In this document: piece after piece, positions 1 through 14,482 of the stretch | Numbering within the stretch: the first letter of the stretch is position 1 | Layout: every line of letters begins with the position of its first letter | Assembly: GCA_013399305.1 (NCBI GenBank) | Contig: VXAI01000066.1 | Coordinates: forward strand, 196,262 to 260,261 | DNA: 64,000 nt | Direction: 5' to 3' | Origin: Rostratula benghalensis | Taxonomy: Eukaryota > Chordata > Aves > Charadriiformes > Rostratulidae | Translations under genes and position numbers: made by a program | Notes under the pieces: generated by a model | The model's database searches: none | What the model was told of the DNA's origin: nothing | What the model saw: only the letters and a program-made list of their open reading frames with translations

Positions 1-3000
1 TGGAGATCGTACTGCTGTTCTGGATCACAGTCTTAATTCCAAAAATTGCAATCATCATAGGTGGATTATATCTGCATCTTTTCAAACAGATGACAGAATA
101 TATTTCTGTGCTGTTTTTCCCTAAAGAAAAATTGAAAGATAAGAGGCAGGAGTTTCAAGTAACATCGCAACATTTAGTTGTCAAACTATGAATGGAAATT
201 GCCATCATAGGGACTGTGTGTTTACTCTCATGCTTCAAAAATACTGTGGTGAAAGCATATTCAAGAAGAAAGGAATTTCTTTAAAAAAAATGAAATCAAA
301 TAATATCTTAGATGATGAGCAGTGACTCAACATAGCTAAAACAAATATTAATTGAAAAGAACCCTGGAATGCAGAGAAGGACGTACGTTGCTGTCTGGTG
401 AGCAGTGCTCACTGGAGCAGGTACTGTAGCTGATGGTCTTACCCAGCAGTTCTTTTCCAGTGCCACTGATCTGCAGCACTTGTTGACACCCTGTCTGGTA
501 TCTGAGCTGCCTTTCCTTGGTTGTATCTTCCCGTCTGTGTTCATTTTAAAAATGCAACGCTACTTTCCTGCAGTTTAACAGTAAACCTTGGTACGAGAGC
601 AGTAGAGAATTACTGACTGCTAAGCAGTGATGGGTTTTGTTTGCCCACCCTTTTTAAAAATCTTTCAGCGTGTCACCAAGCTCCAGTGCCAACAGTCCAC
701 AGGAGCCCTTTTTTTAAAAGAAATACATACGACCCTTGTGACTGGGCACACATCTGTAGTGAGGTACCACAGAATCCGTAGCCAGAAAAGAACCAGGACT
801 GGTAAAATCATTGAAATTAGTTTAGTTTCATTTGACCGGTTTATCCTGCTGTTCACCTTTTCTCAACCCCGTACATTACTTAGGGCTGGCCAGTTCCACC
901 ACAGCTTTCAAATGTGGTCGGTTGCAAGCCCAGTTTGTCGTGTACCAAATTCTGCGTGGGCTTGCCAGGCCTTTGGAGTGGCTCCCGCTGGTACCATCCT
1001 GAAAAGGCATGGAAACATGTGTCTCCACAAACAGTGTAGCCTGCATTCTCAGAGTATAAATTACTCTGTTCACTGAGATGGTACTTACTGCATAGTTCCT
1101 CAGCCTAAGCTAGCAATCAGCCAAAATTAGAACCTTAAGACTCTGACTTTCAGGGTAGGAGTTGGCTTCTAAACAGTCTCTATAGTTACCCCCATGTGCT
1201 TGTTCAGATTTCATCAGATTCAGAGGTTGATTCTGTACTATAATCCATAGGCTCTTTGGTCACAACAGAGCAAGGTGTTCAAAGTTTCTCGTTTGTACAA
1301 CATGTTCATCTGGTCTGGTTAGTGTTTTCATCCCCTCTATGCGGGTAAAATTACTGCTGTTCAGAATAGTGAAAATTTGGTGAAAAGCTGGTTTTCTTCC
1401 ATATGCTGTGGAATTATTCAAGATGTACTTGTGAAACTTCTGTCTCTTCCAAATGTCTTCATGTCTGTCATCCTGTGGCATTGAAAAGATGCCTTTTTTA
1501 AAAAAAAATACGTCCGCTTCAAAAGATATGTTATTACTGTGTCATTTTCTTTAAAGTCAGTATTAATTTCTAGGGGTTAGGTTTCTATTCTTCCCTGAAA
1601 GATCTTCTTTCCTGCATATCTTACCTTTCTGAGGTAAGATTTCCTTCTGTCAGCGTTTGATGTCGCGTGAACATCACCCCGCTGCTAATTTTGTGTTGGT
1701 GGATGTTGTGTGATGGTTACGGAGTGGTTTATTGGTTCAGGAGAAGCTGATCAGAAAAGGGGCAAAACACTGTAAAGCTGTTCATAGCTATGGGAATCAA
1801 ACCCTCAGCAGAGTGGAGTTTAAGAGGTTGTGCTTCGTTAGGAAGGCATTAAATACCTGCTGCTGTTCTGGGATGTCTGGGGGAATGGGTAGATCTCCAC
1901 GAATCTGAAATAAGGAGGTTTTGCCACAGCATTACTTTTTCCTTGCTGTCTGCTCCAACACACAAGAAATTCTTTTAATCATTGTGGTGCAGAAGGCTAA
2001 ATGTAAGAATTGACTCTTGCTTTTCCTTCTTATCCTCAGCTGCTTACTGCTAGGAATTTTGTTTCACAGAAACCGAGCCAGTGAATTCATACTTAAGATA
2101 GTCCTATATGCTTTTGAGTGTTTTCAAGAGGATCAGTCAGTACCAATTGCACTCGACTGATTCCAAGTATTTATGTGTGTTTGTCATCGTGTGTTACAAA
2201 TTCAGTTCTGGGACGGGACTGAATTCATTGCATCATTATCTGCAGATTTTTCCCACCAGATGTGTTTCTTGTACCTTACCACACACTTATTAATGTATAG
2301 GACTACCATTCAGATGATGGTCTGAATATTTCCAGAATGTTTTACAGTATTTCTGTTTTCCAGGATGGTCAATCATTAAGTTTGGCCCTCAGAGGCACGG
2401 CAGAGGAGCTTATCAGGACATTTTAGCTGAATTTCTGATGATGTTCGTGAGGTAGACAAGCAGTGGCTGCTGAGCTGGTAACAGAGAGAGAGACAGACTA
2501 ATTCCAGGGCAAGGCAGGTTTCAAAATCCAGTGAGCATCATGTGACTCCATGTGTATAATTTAAAAGCAAAAGAAAAAAGTTAGAACTTCATCTCAGCCT
2601 GTCTTTCCAGTATATGAGAAGCAAAGCAAATGAATACGGCCTTGAATACACTTTTTAATTTTTCAACACTGTATTTTGCCAACTTTAGTTCACTCTGTTG
2701 ACTGTTCAGTCAGACCGTTTTTAAATTAAAAAGGAATACATGGTTGAATTATTTATTAAACAAAAGGTGCTTCTGTGCATGCAGACTACCTGGGTTTTGA
2801 ATTTCTTTTACCACTGGAGTTTGAAGAAAGAGCATTGCTAATAAGTTAAGAGATGGAACAACCTCTCTTCTTCTACAATAAGTCTTCTGTCTCTGAGGCC
2901 GCTAACTGGTGTCTGTCCAGTCACAGGATCATGCCCGATCTTCATTCAAATGTCTAATTTTGACCTTAGTGTGAAGTTGTTTCCTCAGTTTGGTAGGCTC

Positions 3001-6000
3001 CATAGAGAAAAAATGTCATTCATTGCAGGTAAAGTGCTAGCAAATAATCAAATCCAGATTATCTCCTAATCTTAAAGATGGTACTGATGGGTTAAAAAAT
3101 GTATTTGCTGGTGGATTAATGTGGAGGAACTGTAAACAAATGGAAGGAGCCTTGGAAAACCTTTGCACTGCATTACCATCAGTCTGTAAATCCCTCCAGG
3201 TTGCCACTTCTTCTTAGGGTAATGATAAGTACTTTGTACAATTTACCTGCCTTTGCTTGGCTCAGTCCCCATCACTGCCTCTGTGTTGATGGTCCAGGTT
3301 TGTGTCCAGCCAGCGTTTATGGCATTTTTTGGAGGAAAGTGGCTTCTGAGTGCCTGATCTTTTGTTTTCTTATCCCCTTCCCCAGAAGAAAACAACTAGC
3401 TATTTCTGACTAGAGAGTCTGGACTTCAAATCACTTTGGCTGATGGTGGCAGGGGAAGCTCTGGCAGGCTGGGAAACTCGTAGGGGCCTTCTGTCAGTCT
3501 GGGAGCTGTGGTCTCCATAGCTTGCTCAAAAATTAGTGAGTTGCTTTACCTAGTGTTGAAAGGGGAATTAACTCACTCAGTCTGAGGGAACATCTGTCCG
3601 AGATGTTGATATTTCTCATCTCTGATGTGGAACTTGATAGCTATCTGGGATTATAGTGATATGAGAAGTGTGATGTGCAGCAAAAGGCCAGCCATGGCAG
3701 CAAAGAGGCTTTAGAGGAAGGTTGAGGAGACCTGCCAGGACGCTGAAGACCTCGCGGTCACACCGATGTGTAGGAGGGTGGTTGCGAGCCTGTAGCTTTC
3801 CTGTGGAAGGAAAGCAGCGAGCAGTAGCGAGTGGCTGGGCACACCCTGGCTTTGATAGCTACAGATGGAGACCTAAAAGATTGCAGGGCCACAGTCCAAC
3901 ACCAGCACATGTAAAATAAGGCTCAGGATTTAGATAACTCTGTTCCAGCATACTGACGTGCATGGCCAGAGTCCAAGTCCAACACATGCAAAATTAGTTT
4001 CGGGATCATTCCAGCATACTGAAGCCTATGCCTAAACCAGTTATTGCCACAAGCTCAGCTAAATCAGAGAAGAGCGTTCAAAATAGTCTTTTTTTTCTCT
4101 TTTTTTTTTACTAGGATAGTTCAGATGAAAAATTTTATATTTTTGTAGTAGAAAAGGGAAACTCGATTATTGATCATATCGGCTCCATGGACAGCATCTC
4201 ATATTTCTGTAGGCCACAATTAGTATGCTAGCAGTATATATTAAGGCTATTTTACAAAGCACAGATACAGGTTGACATAGTATGTACTTTTTGAGTTGCA
4301 ACAGTAGTACAAAAAAGTTCCTAAGCCCACTTGTGTAACATCCTGTTTAAAGACGTGGCATTCTCAGTGTGCCCACAATACAATGTTAAACCAATGAGAA
4401 ATAAAAAAAACACCCAAACACTTAAAAGGATTCCTTTCTTTAGAGTAGAAGTAATAAACTTAATCAATATTTTTCTGTTGTAGCAAAACTCACATAATTA
4501 ACATATTTTTTACTAGGAAAAGTGTGCTAGTAAAACAGATTGAGCAGTTCAGTTGCTCAGAAGTATTCCTTCAAGTACAGCTCACTTCTTGTGAAATGGA
4601 GAAAGACGTTGGAAATTATACTTGTGGCATGCACCAAAGATGTTAAACAAGAAAAATTATTTACAGAGGTATTTGTGTTAGCTCAAAGCAGTCATTTAGT
4701 CTGAAGGAAGCACTGGAAAGTATAAAGTAAGAAAATACAGATACTGGAAAAGTCTATACTATCATTGTCCAAACGCTGTAACACACACCATGACATTATT
4801 CACTGTTTGGAGACTCTGTCAGCACCTCTCTAATCAGTAATCTGTAAATGGAATGATGGCCTTTAATTCTTTCTCATTTTGTTGAGGGGGAAATTAGTGA
4901 TTTAGCTACCTGTACAGTTGTTTTTAGGTGACTAATTCTATTGTTGGTTTCTTTCTTACTGGTATCTACAAAAAGATGTTTCTGTGACATTTAAAATAAT
5001 TTACATATTTCTTCATGAGAATGAATTTTTATAAAATCTGATGACCTTCTACCAGCACTTCTATGCTGATTTTGCCACCCTATGATAAGATATTAATAAT
5101 ACTGAAAAGAGGTTTTCTTAATCAATAGCATGCAAAAACTTATCCAGTGTTACCCAATGACCTGAGAGCTTCTTGTAATGTAGGCAAGTCTGTGGTTCTG
5201 ACTTGAAAAAATTATTTGTTTGGATTTTGGATTTGTTTAAGCCCAGCAGTTCAGGGTGAAACTTGGCCAGTGTAGTTATTAAATATTTCCATAAAACTAC
5301 TCAAAAGATTTTAAAAGATATTGATGGATTTTGAAAACAATGTGGAGTTGGGTGTTAATTTGTGCTTTTTAAAATCTCACAGACTTTGCATTGTTGGGCC
5401 CATGGGAAGAGCCCAGAGAACATAGGTTCAATGCCACTCTCTTCCACCCAGATTCACCATCTTTCCTTCAGTTTACTGACACCATCTTGGATTTTCTTTG
5501 TGGTGTAGTCTGTATGCTCTACTGAATGTCTCTGTCCCACCCACAGTTGAGGAACAAGATAGAGGTGATAATGAAGTACACCTTACCTGTTGGGTTTATA
5601 GGTATGTAGAGATGCTAACATGTCAAAGAAACAGGGTAAGTATGGAAGCAGGAATAAGGCAAAGTGTTCATTCACAGAAGTCCAGTTAATGGTTATTTTA
5701 GTTGGTTAGCTAGCAACTTCATTTTCTCCCTCATGAAATTGCCTCCACAGATCCTTACTTCTGGAGCTTAATCAGCAGTAGCAATCCATCCCAGGAGTAG
5801 GAGATCAGGAGTACTTAATTAAAGAGGGACTGTAAGGCAGCTCTCCCAAATTGGATATCTGATCTAGCTTTGGCATCAGGAGAGCGATGCTAGGTAAAAG
5901 TGTTTATCAAGCTCCATGTAACCACTCTGCAAATCTCAGGGATGGGAATATGATGCAGACAGCCTGTAGAAGCTGCTATAACCTGAGTAGTACGGGCTTT

Positions 6001-7479
6001 AAGGCCATCTGGTACCTGAACACCTGCTTACAAATAACACATACAGATCCAAAAGATGGTCCAGTTGGATAGCTTCTCTGCTTAGATTCCCCACTGGACT
6101 TTTCTCAAAAGCAGTAAACAATCTGTATGAAGTGTGGAAAGACCTTGTCCTCTCTGGTCAGTAATCAAGTGCCAATTCAAAAAATGGAAGTGAGAGGATC
6201 AAAGCTAACACAGGTGAGTCAAGGTTTTGGGTAAGAAAACTAGTGAGACAGGCTTATGTGAGAATCACAGACCACTGCTGGCATGGACATTTGGTAAAAA
6301 TCCAGAATATTCTAAGCTTGTTTTAAGAAAAAGGAGGTGAAAACCATGGCAAGTATGTTGTATAGAAGGTTTGGGAGCTAACATTGCTATCAGATGTATA
6401 AATGAACAATGGAGTAAATTTTGAGGGTAGATAACAAAGAACATTGGCAAAGTACCAAGGAAAGATCCATGAGTACGTATTTAAGCCCAGTGTAGCAGAT
6501 CCAAAGAGTAAGTACCTGCTTTGCTAGTGAAGATACATGCTCGGTACAAAGGAGTACAATAAGGGGTTCTGGCAGCTCAGATGTGCACTTCTGAAGAAAG
6601 CAAGAACAGGCAGAAGCCCATCACTGACAGTAACTTGTGTTACATTCAGGATAGCAAACAGATCCATCTTCCATCATTGATAAATGACAAAGTACATCCT
6701 CCTCTAAAGCATCCACTGTTCCCCTGGAAAGGTTATCCAAGTCAAGTGGAGTTTCATGGACATCACCTGGCAAACTCAGTGATTTGGGAGCTGAAGTGCT
6801 TTGATCAATGCAGTCAAACTAGGGTAGTGGGATTTCAAAGCTGAGACTTTGGAATAGCAGAACTGAAAAGCCAGTAAAGAAATTGGATGGCAGAAGTGTC
6901 TTGCATCTGAAGGGCTTAGGATATAAGACGGCAGGGTATGGAAACAAACCAGCAAATAATGTGTTAGAGGGAATGATGTAGTGATCCCTGGTCGTCTGTT
7001 GCAAGCTCAGCTCTCATTAGGTAGATGGAGGTTCCAGGACCTAGCAGTGATGCTGTAAAAATGAGGACTATTTAACCAAAGGCAGACACTCTCATGGCCA
7101 TGCTTTGTGTATTTCTAATGGTTGTTGACTTCATTGGAGGAACTGTGCAAAGGTCTGACTGCATAAATTGCAATTTACACCTTTTAATTGCAGCATTTAT
7201 GCATGTCATTTTAGAATGGCCTGAATAGTCAGGAGCATTGGAAGAGGATAAAGAAATTTGATATGCCTGCATGTTTGTATATTTAAAAAAAATTCTTCAG
7301 CACTCTTTTCTGTTCCATTTTGATTCAGTTTTATCATAACTAATATTTCAGTAATATACTAAGGGCCTCATCTGAATCTAAGTGTTGAAGTTTCATTAAA
7401 TTCAGTAGGGCTGGACAGGTACTTTCTTCTCATGCTGTGCTCGGAAGATGTGTGATGGTTTGCAGCATAATGTTATTTA

Positions 7480-7566
7480 ACTGTGATCTTCTTGGGGCAT
7501 GGACCATATTCTGTTGATTTTGTACAACTAAATTCAGTATCACTGGTTAATAAAACAATAAATACA
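7480..7566 (+). repeat. Ancient L2-like LINE 3' end (decayed)
   Basis: The sequence CTTGGGGCATGGACCAT followed by a T-rich segment, TTGTACAAC, and a terminal AATAAAACAATAAATA tail resembles the 3' end shared by L2-type LINEs and related amniote elements. That consensus has an 'agctccttggggcagggacc' core followed by an AATAAA-rich tail. The match is by eye and diverged. The exact family name is uncertain. Confidence 0.45.
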
Positions 7567-9239
7567 GAAAATGAAGTATTTTGTGTTTTATTAACAGTTT
7601 GCATTTCATATAGTATTTCATTTTAAGTATAAAAATCATACCCTCAAATGGTAAGATGTAATTGCTGATCATGTATCTCTTTGTTCCAGACACTTTTATA
7701 AAAGTGTATGTATTATGTATGATGTGACCTTCAAATGTCATGAATGCGTTGTGCAATAAACTGTCAATATTTGTGGCTATAAGGTACTAGATGACTTTTA
7801 CAATAATTGGAACAGCTTTATTAAAAGCTTGGATCACTCAGCTGGTTAAAGAGAAAGACACAGGCCAATGTTCATCTGGGAGTTTCCTTCTGCCAACTGT
7901 TAAATGAAAGATCTTGTAAGGTGCTTAAGATGTCGGGGGTTTTTGTTTTTTGTTTGTTTTTTTTTTAAAGATACATTTAAAAAGGTCTCATGCGAAAAAC
8001 ATTCTCTCAGAAAACATAATTTTTTTCCCAACATGCCTAATTTTCAGTCCAAAGTGAGCTCTGTAAGTTAACAAGTAACCAACCCTGGGTTTTAAGAACT
8101 ACATTTGATTTTCTGTGTCTTTTGGTCACACAATTCTTCAAACAAATCAGGCAGCTAAAATGATGTACTAAGAAACTGTGTTTGAACTTTGATTATCTTA
8201 AAAGGTTTTAAAGATTAAGAACAATTTGAAAAGTAAGACTGCTAAGAACTCCAAAACAAAAACTCTGTAGGGAATTTGATTAAAATGAAAAAAGAGGATA
8301 AGAAGCATTTTGTGATAAACAAAAGCTTAGTTTTTGGTTAAGTGTCTATTGATGTCTCTTTGTGCTGTGTATACAGCCTCTTGCATGTTCCTGGGAATGT
8401 GTGCCGCGGTGAAAAGCAAGATATAACCAACATTGGTGTACGTGCACTATTGGCCTGCAAAGTGGTTTGCACCCATGAGGTGTGAAAACCTCCAGTCTCC
8501 AAGTGTGTCCTGTGCTCCAAGCATGGGCTTAAGGTGTCTGTGCTGCCCCCAGATCACCAGCCCACCAGTTACTAAAAAATCTCTTAAAATATTTTGGCTG
8601 CCTTTCTCTCGTGCTTGAAGGAACGCCGAGAGCGCTCCTCTGGCGCCTGAGGCGTCAGCTGTGACCACCATTTGCCCCCATCTAAATGCCTTACCTCATA
8701 TAAATGGCCATGGGTGTTTTACTTCAGTTTAATTTTGAGTGTATTTTACATTTAAATCTGCCGATGGACTAATCGTTGGCAGAATTAAATTTAAAATACA
8801 GTCAGGCAGTTTTTCTGCCTTTTGTTTGCGTGGTTCAGAGGGCTAAGTGGGAAGTCTGATGTCAGAAGCGGTATCTTTTTATTTACCAATGGAACCTTTG
8901 GTATAATCTTTATTTCTAATAATACAAACAATGTGAATGCTGCTTTCTCACTAGTAGGCCTCCTTTCCAATTCTCTTCTAAAATAGCTCTCTGTTTAAAC
9001 AAATTCGCTGCCAATCCGTATTAATGCCTAACCATTTAAGATTCCCATATATGGTCATTATAAACCCTAAATCCTTGATGAAACAATAGAGACAGCAAGT
9101 TGTTCCTGACCTAAGACATTAGTAACTCTTTCCGGAGGCCTAAAATATAACTGTAAAATTTAGTAGTATTCGACTTTTTCATTTTAAGCCATGAACTTCA
9201 CTAGCAAAGAAGTGCTAATAGGATTCCAATTCCAAATTA

Positions 9240-9310
9240 TGAGCACCGGGCCGGATTCTGTTCTCCTTTACACCCATGCATACTAATTAAAGCTACTGCA
9301 GGTAGCTAGA
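9240..9310. repeat. Decayed interspersed repeat fragment (gggccagattctg type)
   Basis: GGGCCGGATTCTGTTCTCC followed by TTTACACCCATGCA resembles one arm of an old hairpin-like interspersed element seen in sauropsid genomes, whose arms read roughly 'gggccagattctg...cagttacac'. The second arm is not recognisable. The family name is not known to me and the call rests on memory of the pattern. Confidence 0.3.
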
Positions 9311-12300
9311 AAAATATGGTTAATTATTTCCCTAACCTTATTCCCATTTTGCACTATTTTCAGTACTATTAAAGCTTTCTCTAAGGAATGGGCAAGAGAG
9401 GTAAGCATGTTTTCCCAGGAACTTTGTGTATGTGACTTTGCTTCCCAGAGGTGGTAGAATCCAGGTATATTTGTGTAAAGGTTGCAGCAGTGACAGCATT
9501 AACGCACTGGATATCTTCCAACTCCCCTCCTGGCATTAGATTCAGGATATAATTTTTGCTGCCATGAGATGGGCTGATCTGGGTGATCAAAGAATAACTG
9601 TGGCCACCACCGCTTCTCACGTTTCATCAACTTTTACAGGCAGTTCTAAAGAACTACAAATATTTTGAATTTCAGAAATATAAGAAAATGTGGGATTACG
9701 TGCAGCTTTTTTTTTAAGGCTTCTTGGCTACATTTTCAAAGAGTTCTTTAGTCATGTGAAAAATGTGCAAGAGCAAACACTTACTTGTAAACGTGATTCC
9801 CTATTTTGTGAGTTGATTACCTTTTCCATGCGATTGCCTGGTTTTGGCTAATTTGGCAATCTGCCTATCGACAAAATCCAACTGACTTCATTGATAATTT
9901 AGTCTGCATGAGGATGGCATTTTAGATCCTTCCAACATGAAAGCACCTCTTTGTGAATCCCTGCGCTTTCACATACACGTGGCAAATAAGTCCTCTGGTA
10001 AAATTTACGGGACATGTATGTGGGTGCTCCTTTGAAAATTTGGCTGCTGATGTGACCGAGGTCAGTGCTGGCACCTAACCAACTGAAAGCAGGTTTCTTT
10101 TTACAGAAGGAACCAGTGCTTTTCTCATCCCGGAGAGGTAGACCAGTCCGACAGAACATATGTGGAAATTTCAAATAATTATTTTTCTTTTGCTATTCCT
10201 ATGGCTTCCTAGATAGCTTCTGCTTTGAGTACACAGATTTGCTGTCCACCTAAGAATGTCTTGTCTTTTCTGGAAATATCCACTGAATTTGGCATTGTGC
10301 CTCTGTAGCATCTCTATCCATGGGCTGAGAGCACTGCTGGCCGTGGCAGCTGCTCATTTCTGGGTGGATCGTTTCTCGTACCTGGTAAGATACCTGCTGT
10401 AGAGCAGCATTCGCTGGTGTGTTTCTACCTTTCTTTTAGCCTGCTCTGTTGAAGTGCTCCTGGCTCAAAACTGTTTATTGGGATTATCTGGCTCTATGGA
10501 AATTTCCTTTCTGGGTACCACAGGGATGTGAAAGGAACCTGCAGTGCTACATGGGTCATCTCTGTGATAGGTGAGGAGTGGTGGCTTTTTGTCCCTCCTC
10601 TCCTGAGAAGTGGGCACCTGTCTGAAGACAGGATAGTCATTCAAATACTGATCTTATGGATTGCTCAATTTTAATTTTGGTCTGTGTAGCAAATAGGTTT
10701 GCTCACCTTGTGACCAAACTGGCTCTTTAGTTATGTGGCTAATTGCCACCTTCTGCTAGGGATGTTATGGTGAACTTTCTTTCCTTGCATGTGTCCCATG
10801 AGAACAGGCGTGCAGTCAGTCACAAGGCATGGTGTGCAAGAGATGTCCCTGTCACACCTCCCCAGGAGCTGCTTCATGGCTGAATTCCTCTGAGTCCTGT
10901 GCCATGGAGCGGTGTGTGCCTGCCCAGCAGGTACAGCATACGAGGCAGCTGGAGGTCTCACAGCTGTAGCCTTCTCCTTATACTGACACAAGGACCGGTT
11001 TCGTAAACAGAACTGAGTGTTGCTTTTTGCACTTCTGTCCATGGCTTCCGCTGTGAACAGATGCTTTCAGAGGGAGAGGAAAGCTCTATAAAACTAAGTT
11101 TGGAGACGAGGCGTGGAAGCTTGACATCCTGCATGTACATCTATACAATGTTTTATGCCCTGTTCTGATATTTCCTGCACTCGAATCAGGAAAGGTAGGG
11201 ATGGGCAGGAAGACATTCAGGACGTAGAGCTGCCTGTAATGGAAGTAGATAGTGAAAAAAAGCAGTCGAATCCCATGTGCATCGAGTGCACATCATGTAG
11301 ACCACATAACTCAGTGAACCACAATGGATGTAAGATAAGTAACTGTTCTCTTTCCTTCCTGATCTTTTATCCTCGGAATTGAGCAGCCCAAAAGCCATTG
11401 CTCAAATCCCGGGTAAATCATAAATTAAATTAATTTGCTGGGGCTAATCCTAGTTCTGCAGGTCTGCAAACAATGACTACAGTTTTGCAGAATTTAACAG
11501 AGCTGAGTTTCTACTTAGGAAGGGGATCTCAATAGCAGGAGAAAGGGGACATCGGAGGTGTAGAATACACTATTATCAGTAGAGCTGAAAATTTTTCATT
11601 CCTCACATCCACTGGTGCTGGCATCATCTGTATTCACCAGTTTGCTTCTTAACTTTTTCCTTGCTGATCTCTTCTTTTTCTGTGTTGCTTTTTTTCTCCC
11701 TTCACTTTGCACAGATTACTCTAAGAGACTGAGGATAAAGAAAAACAAAACAAAACAAAACCTCAGTAGCAGAGTCAGTGAGACTTAAATGCATTTTAAA
11801 GTTAAGCACATTTTAAACTTAAGTGCCTTGAGAAATAGGTTCGAATTGCCAAAATGGGGCCCTAGTAAGGACTTGGGGTGGCATTTGATGGGGAGAGTCG
11901 GCAGCCTTGAACGTATCTTTTCATTGTTTGAAATAAAAGAACTTGGATGTAAAGCTGCTCATTCAGGTAGCAATGGCCTCCAGCGCTTCGGTGGGCTTTG
12001 TAGGCAGAGGAATTCAAAAGAAAACCCCTCAGCCCAGCTTTAAAGTCTTAGGAATGCTTTCACTGTGGGAAGAAAAATTCTTCAAGGTAAGGCCCCTGTT
12101 GGAGGAAAGCCTTTGGTGCTATCTACTGTATGTCTACTTAAATCTAAAAGAAAACTCTTCAGACCACCCACATCTTTCTTTGCTTCATTGTTGTTTTCAG
12201 TTTGCTTTTTCAGAGGGATTAGTGCTAGAGTAAACTCAGTCGTCTCGCTGCCTTGAAAAAATTCAATTTTGTGTAAAGTGAAAATTAGACTCTTAAATCT

Positions 12301-13882
12301 GCAAAGCGAGCTGTTTATCTTACAAATTTATTCTTTTTTATTGGGCCACACATATTTTAGATAGAAAGATAAAAGGCAAATGGATAACAGGCCATCATTT
12401 AGAGTGACATATAGCAAAACATAACTAGTAGACCTATTCGGTAAATTCCTCCTGAGTGGCTTGTTAGCTTTATCTATATATTTATCTATAATGCTCGTAT
12501 AGTATTTATTGAAAACCAAAATTAAATCCTACAGTTTATCATCAGGCATTCTGTATTTTGCACTTCAGAAAAGTCTTTTTTTGCACTCAGGAATTCATTT
12601 TTTTCCCAAAGCAGCTAAAGGCCTGATGATACACAACTTTAGAGGAGAAAAAAGGGGGAAAAGGTAAACTCTTCAGGGAGGTTCGAATTATGGACTAACA
12701 CCTATATATGTTTTCCTGGACTCCTAAAGACAAAATAAAACTCCTGAAGTATGTTACTTTACATACTTGTGAATAATTCAAAATGACAGTTACTAGCTTT
12801 CTAACTTAAATATTGTGCTTTACCTCTGCAGTCTAAGAACAATCAGCAAATGTTAAACAAGAAGGTGATGTGAAAACTTACTTTGCCTTTTGAATGCTAG
12901 CAATAGCTTGATTGCATACATGACTAAGATAAGCATTTACGTGTATATTTTTTTTTTTTTTCATCACTCTATCATCCCCTTTTTTCAGCTTTAAGCAAAA
13001 TGGTTTAGAGGGACCATTTTATAACAAATAAAGAAATGCCTGATAGTGTTAACTTTCCCAGAAATGCGGTATTTGGGGCTCTGCTTCTGTGTGAATAGTT
13101 TTTATTAGAGCCAAATGTTTAAGTCCTTCTTATGTCCCATCACTTCCATTTAAAAGGCAATGCTGTGTAAACTGCACTATGTTTCCTGACAGCTTTAGTT
13201 ACATATCAAATGGGTAAAGACAGAACATTTTTAGTCAGTAGTTTCTGGTTGAAATAATCAAGACTCTGCAGATTTTAACTATACGCTGCCCATCTCAGTG
13301 TAGTCCCCATAGCTCAGCTTTTGCCTGGGGGTGTGATGCTGTGCCCATGTGTATGGCACCTCTGTGGTGTGCCAGCACCAGAAATCTGGTTCAGAGTTTC
13401 AACACGTGCCAGGGAACTTTTTGGTGGAAGTGTGGGTTGATAAATACATATGTGACATTGCATGACCCTGTAAGTACAAGATGATAGGTGAGTCTTGCAT
13501 GGCTTGAATAACGACTTTGTAAAAATATTTGTGAAATTTTTATGTCAGTCTTTTGTAAGTTATTTTGTTCATAGCCTGCTTGGATAACTCAAGATGGCTG
13601 AGAATGACTGTTTCTTTATAACAGGAGAGAGTTGTCCTGGAGTCTCACTTACTATATTACGATGCAAAGATTAAGTGTAGGTGTGAGCACTGAAGGAGAA
13701 ACCCCAGGAGCTGGAGGTGAGAGGGAGAAGGAATTCCCCCTCACCTGACCTTTTTTTTTTCATTGCATTTCCCATGAAATTGGGTGACTCACGATGAGGC
13801 CCTGTATCATGATGCTAATGCAGAAATGCTGCAGAAGGAAGTTGATTAGCTTCTCGTGTGGACATCACCATCCTGTTGGATG

Positions 13883-13899
13883 CCCCCCCACCCTACCCC
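13883..13899 (-). other. Putative G-quadruplex motif
   Basis: On the + strand the motif is a run of seven C, then CCC, then CCCC, separated by A and TA. On the - strand this is at least four G-runs of three or more with loops of 1-2 bases, so it satisfies the canonical quadruplex pattern. It lies about 430 bp upstream of the 153-nt ZNF536 exon, in the intron. No function is shown. Confidence 0.5.
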
Positions 13900-14329
13900 G
13901 TCGCTGCAATTCTGTTGTTATGGGAGGTTGTAATATACTGAGGCAAACTTTTTCTCTCTAAAAGCATACAGGTTTTAACAATACTTAAATAGATTCAACA
14001 AAACAGCAATCTAAAACTTTTGGGGGAAAAATTAATAGGAACTAAGCAAAAGAAGAAATCAAACCAGCTGCTGACACAGCTGTTTCTTTTCTTGTGTAAT
14101 TCAGTTCAATATAAAGGTACCATATGCTGCTTAAAATGATGATAGGAAAGATGAAATAATTTAAGACAATAACAAGAAAATACGTGAATTGTCAGCATTC
14201 TGTCAGATTTAAAGAATGAAATAGACAGGTGTAGTATTGACATGTTTAACTTTGTGTTGTGTTAGCAGTTTTAGTGAGAACAACTTCTGACATGTGCTGA
14301 AGTGATGTGAGAACATTTCTGTGTTGCAG

Positions 14330-14482
14330 ACATTGGAGAAGAAGCTGGGAGATCTGTAGGAGTCCAGCAGCCAGCTTTACTGAGAGACAGGAGCCTGGGT
14401 TCTGCCATGAAAGACTGCCCATATTGTGGAAAAACTTTCAGAACTTCACATCACTTAAAGGTCCACTTGAGAATACATACAG
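14330..14482 (+). CDS. ZNF536: ZNF536 internal coding exon with one C2H2 zinc finger (153 nt)
   Basis: ZNF536 is a nuclear C2H2 zinc-finger transcriptional repressor reported to restrain neuronal differentiation by repressing retinoic-acid-responsive genes. The exon lies between acceptor TTGCAG (ends 14329) and donor G|GTGAG (GT at 14483). It enters in phase 1 (AC completes a codon) and leaves in phase 1. Its 51 codons give an acidic start (IGEEAGRS) and then a classical finger, C-X2-C-X12-H-X3-H, at 14416-14478 (CPYCGKTF to HLRIH). The last bases are ACA G, so the Gly of the TGEKPY inter-finger linker is split by the intron and completed by GT in the next exon. The finger matches my memory of the human finger near residues 753-775. 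The AG/GT boundaries, matching phases and continuous linker make this very secure. The exact family member is recognised from memory, not from an alignment. Confidence 0.93.

Larger units (their letters stand above)
1..14329 (+). other. ZNF536: ZNF536 intron (partial, upstream of the 153-nt exon)
   Basis: This stretch precedes a coding exon whose reading frame enters in phase 1, so it is the 3' part of an intron. The 5' end of the intron, and the large exon encoding the N-terminal fingers, are not in the window. The DNA is AT-rich with no open frame that looks like conserved protein. Content I can name: an L2-like LINE end near 7.5 kb, a decayed repeat half near 9.24 kb, and a C-rich G-quadruplex motif at 13.9 kb. 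The acceptor at the right edge is TTGCAG at 14324-14329. I see no RNA gene or intact mobile element here. Confidence 0.8.
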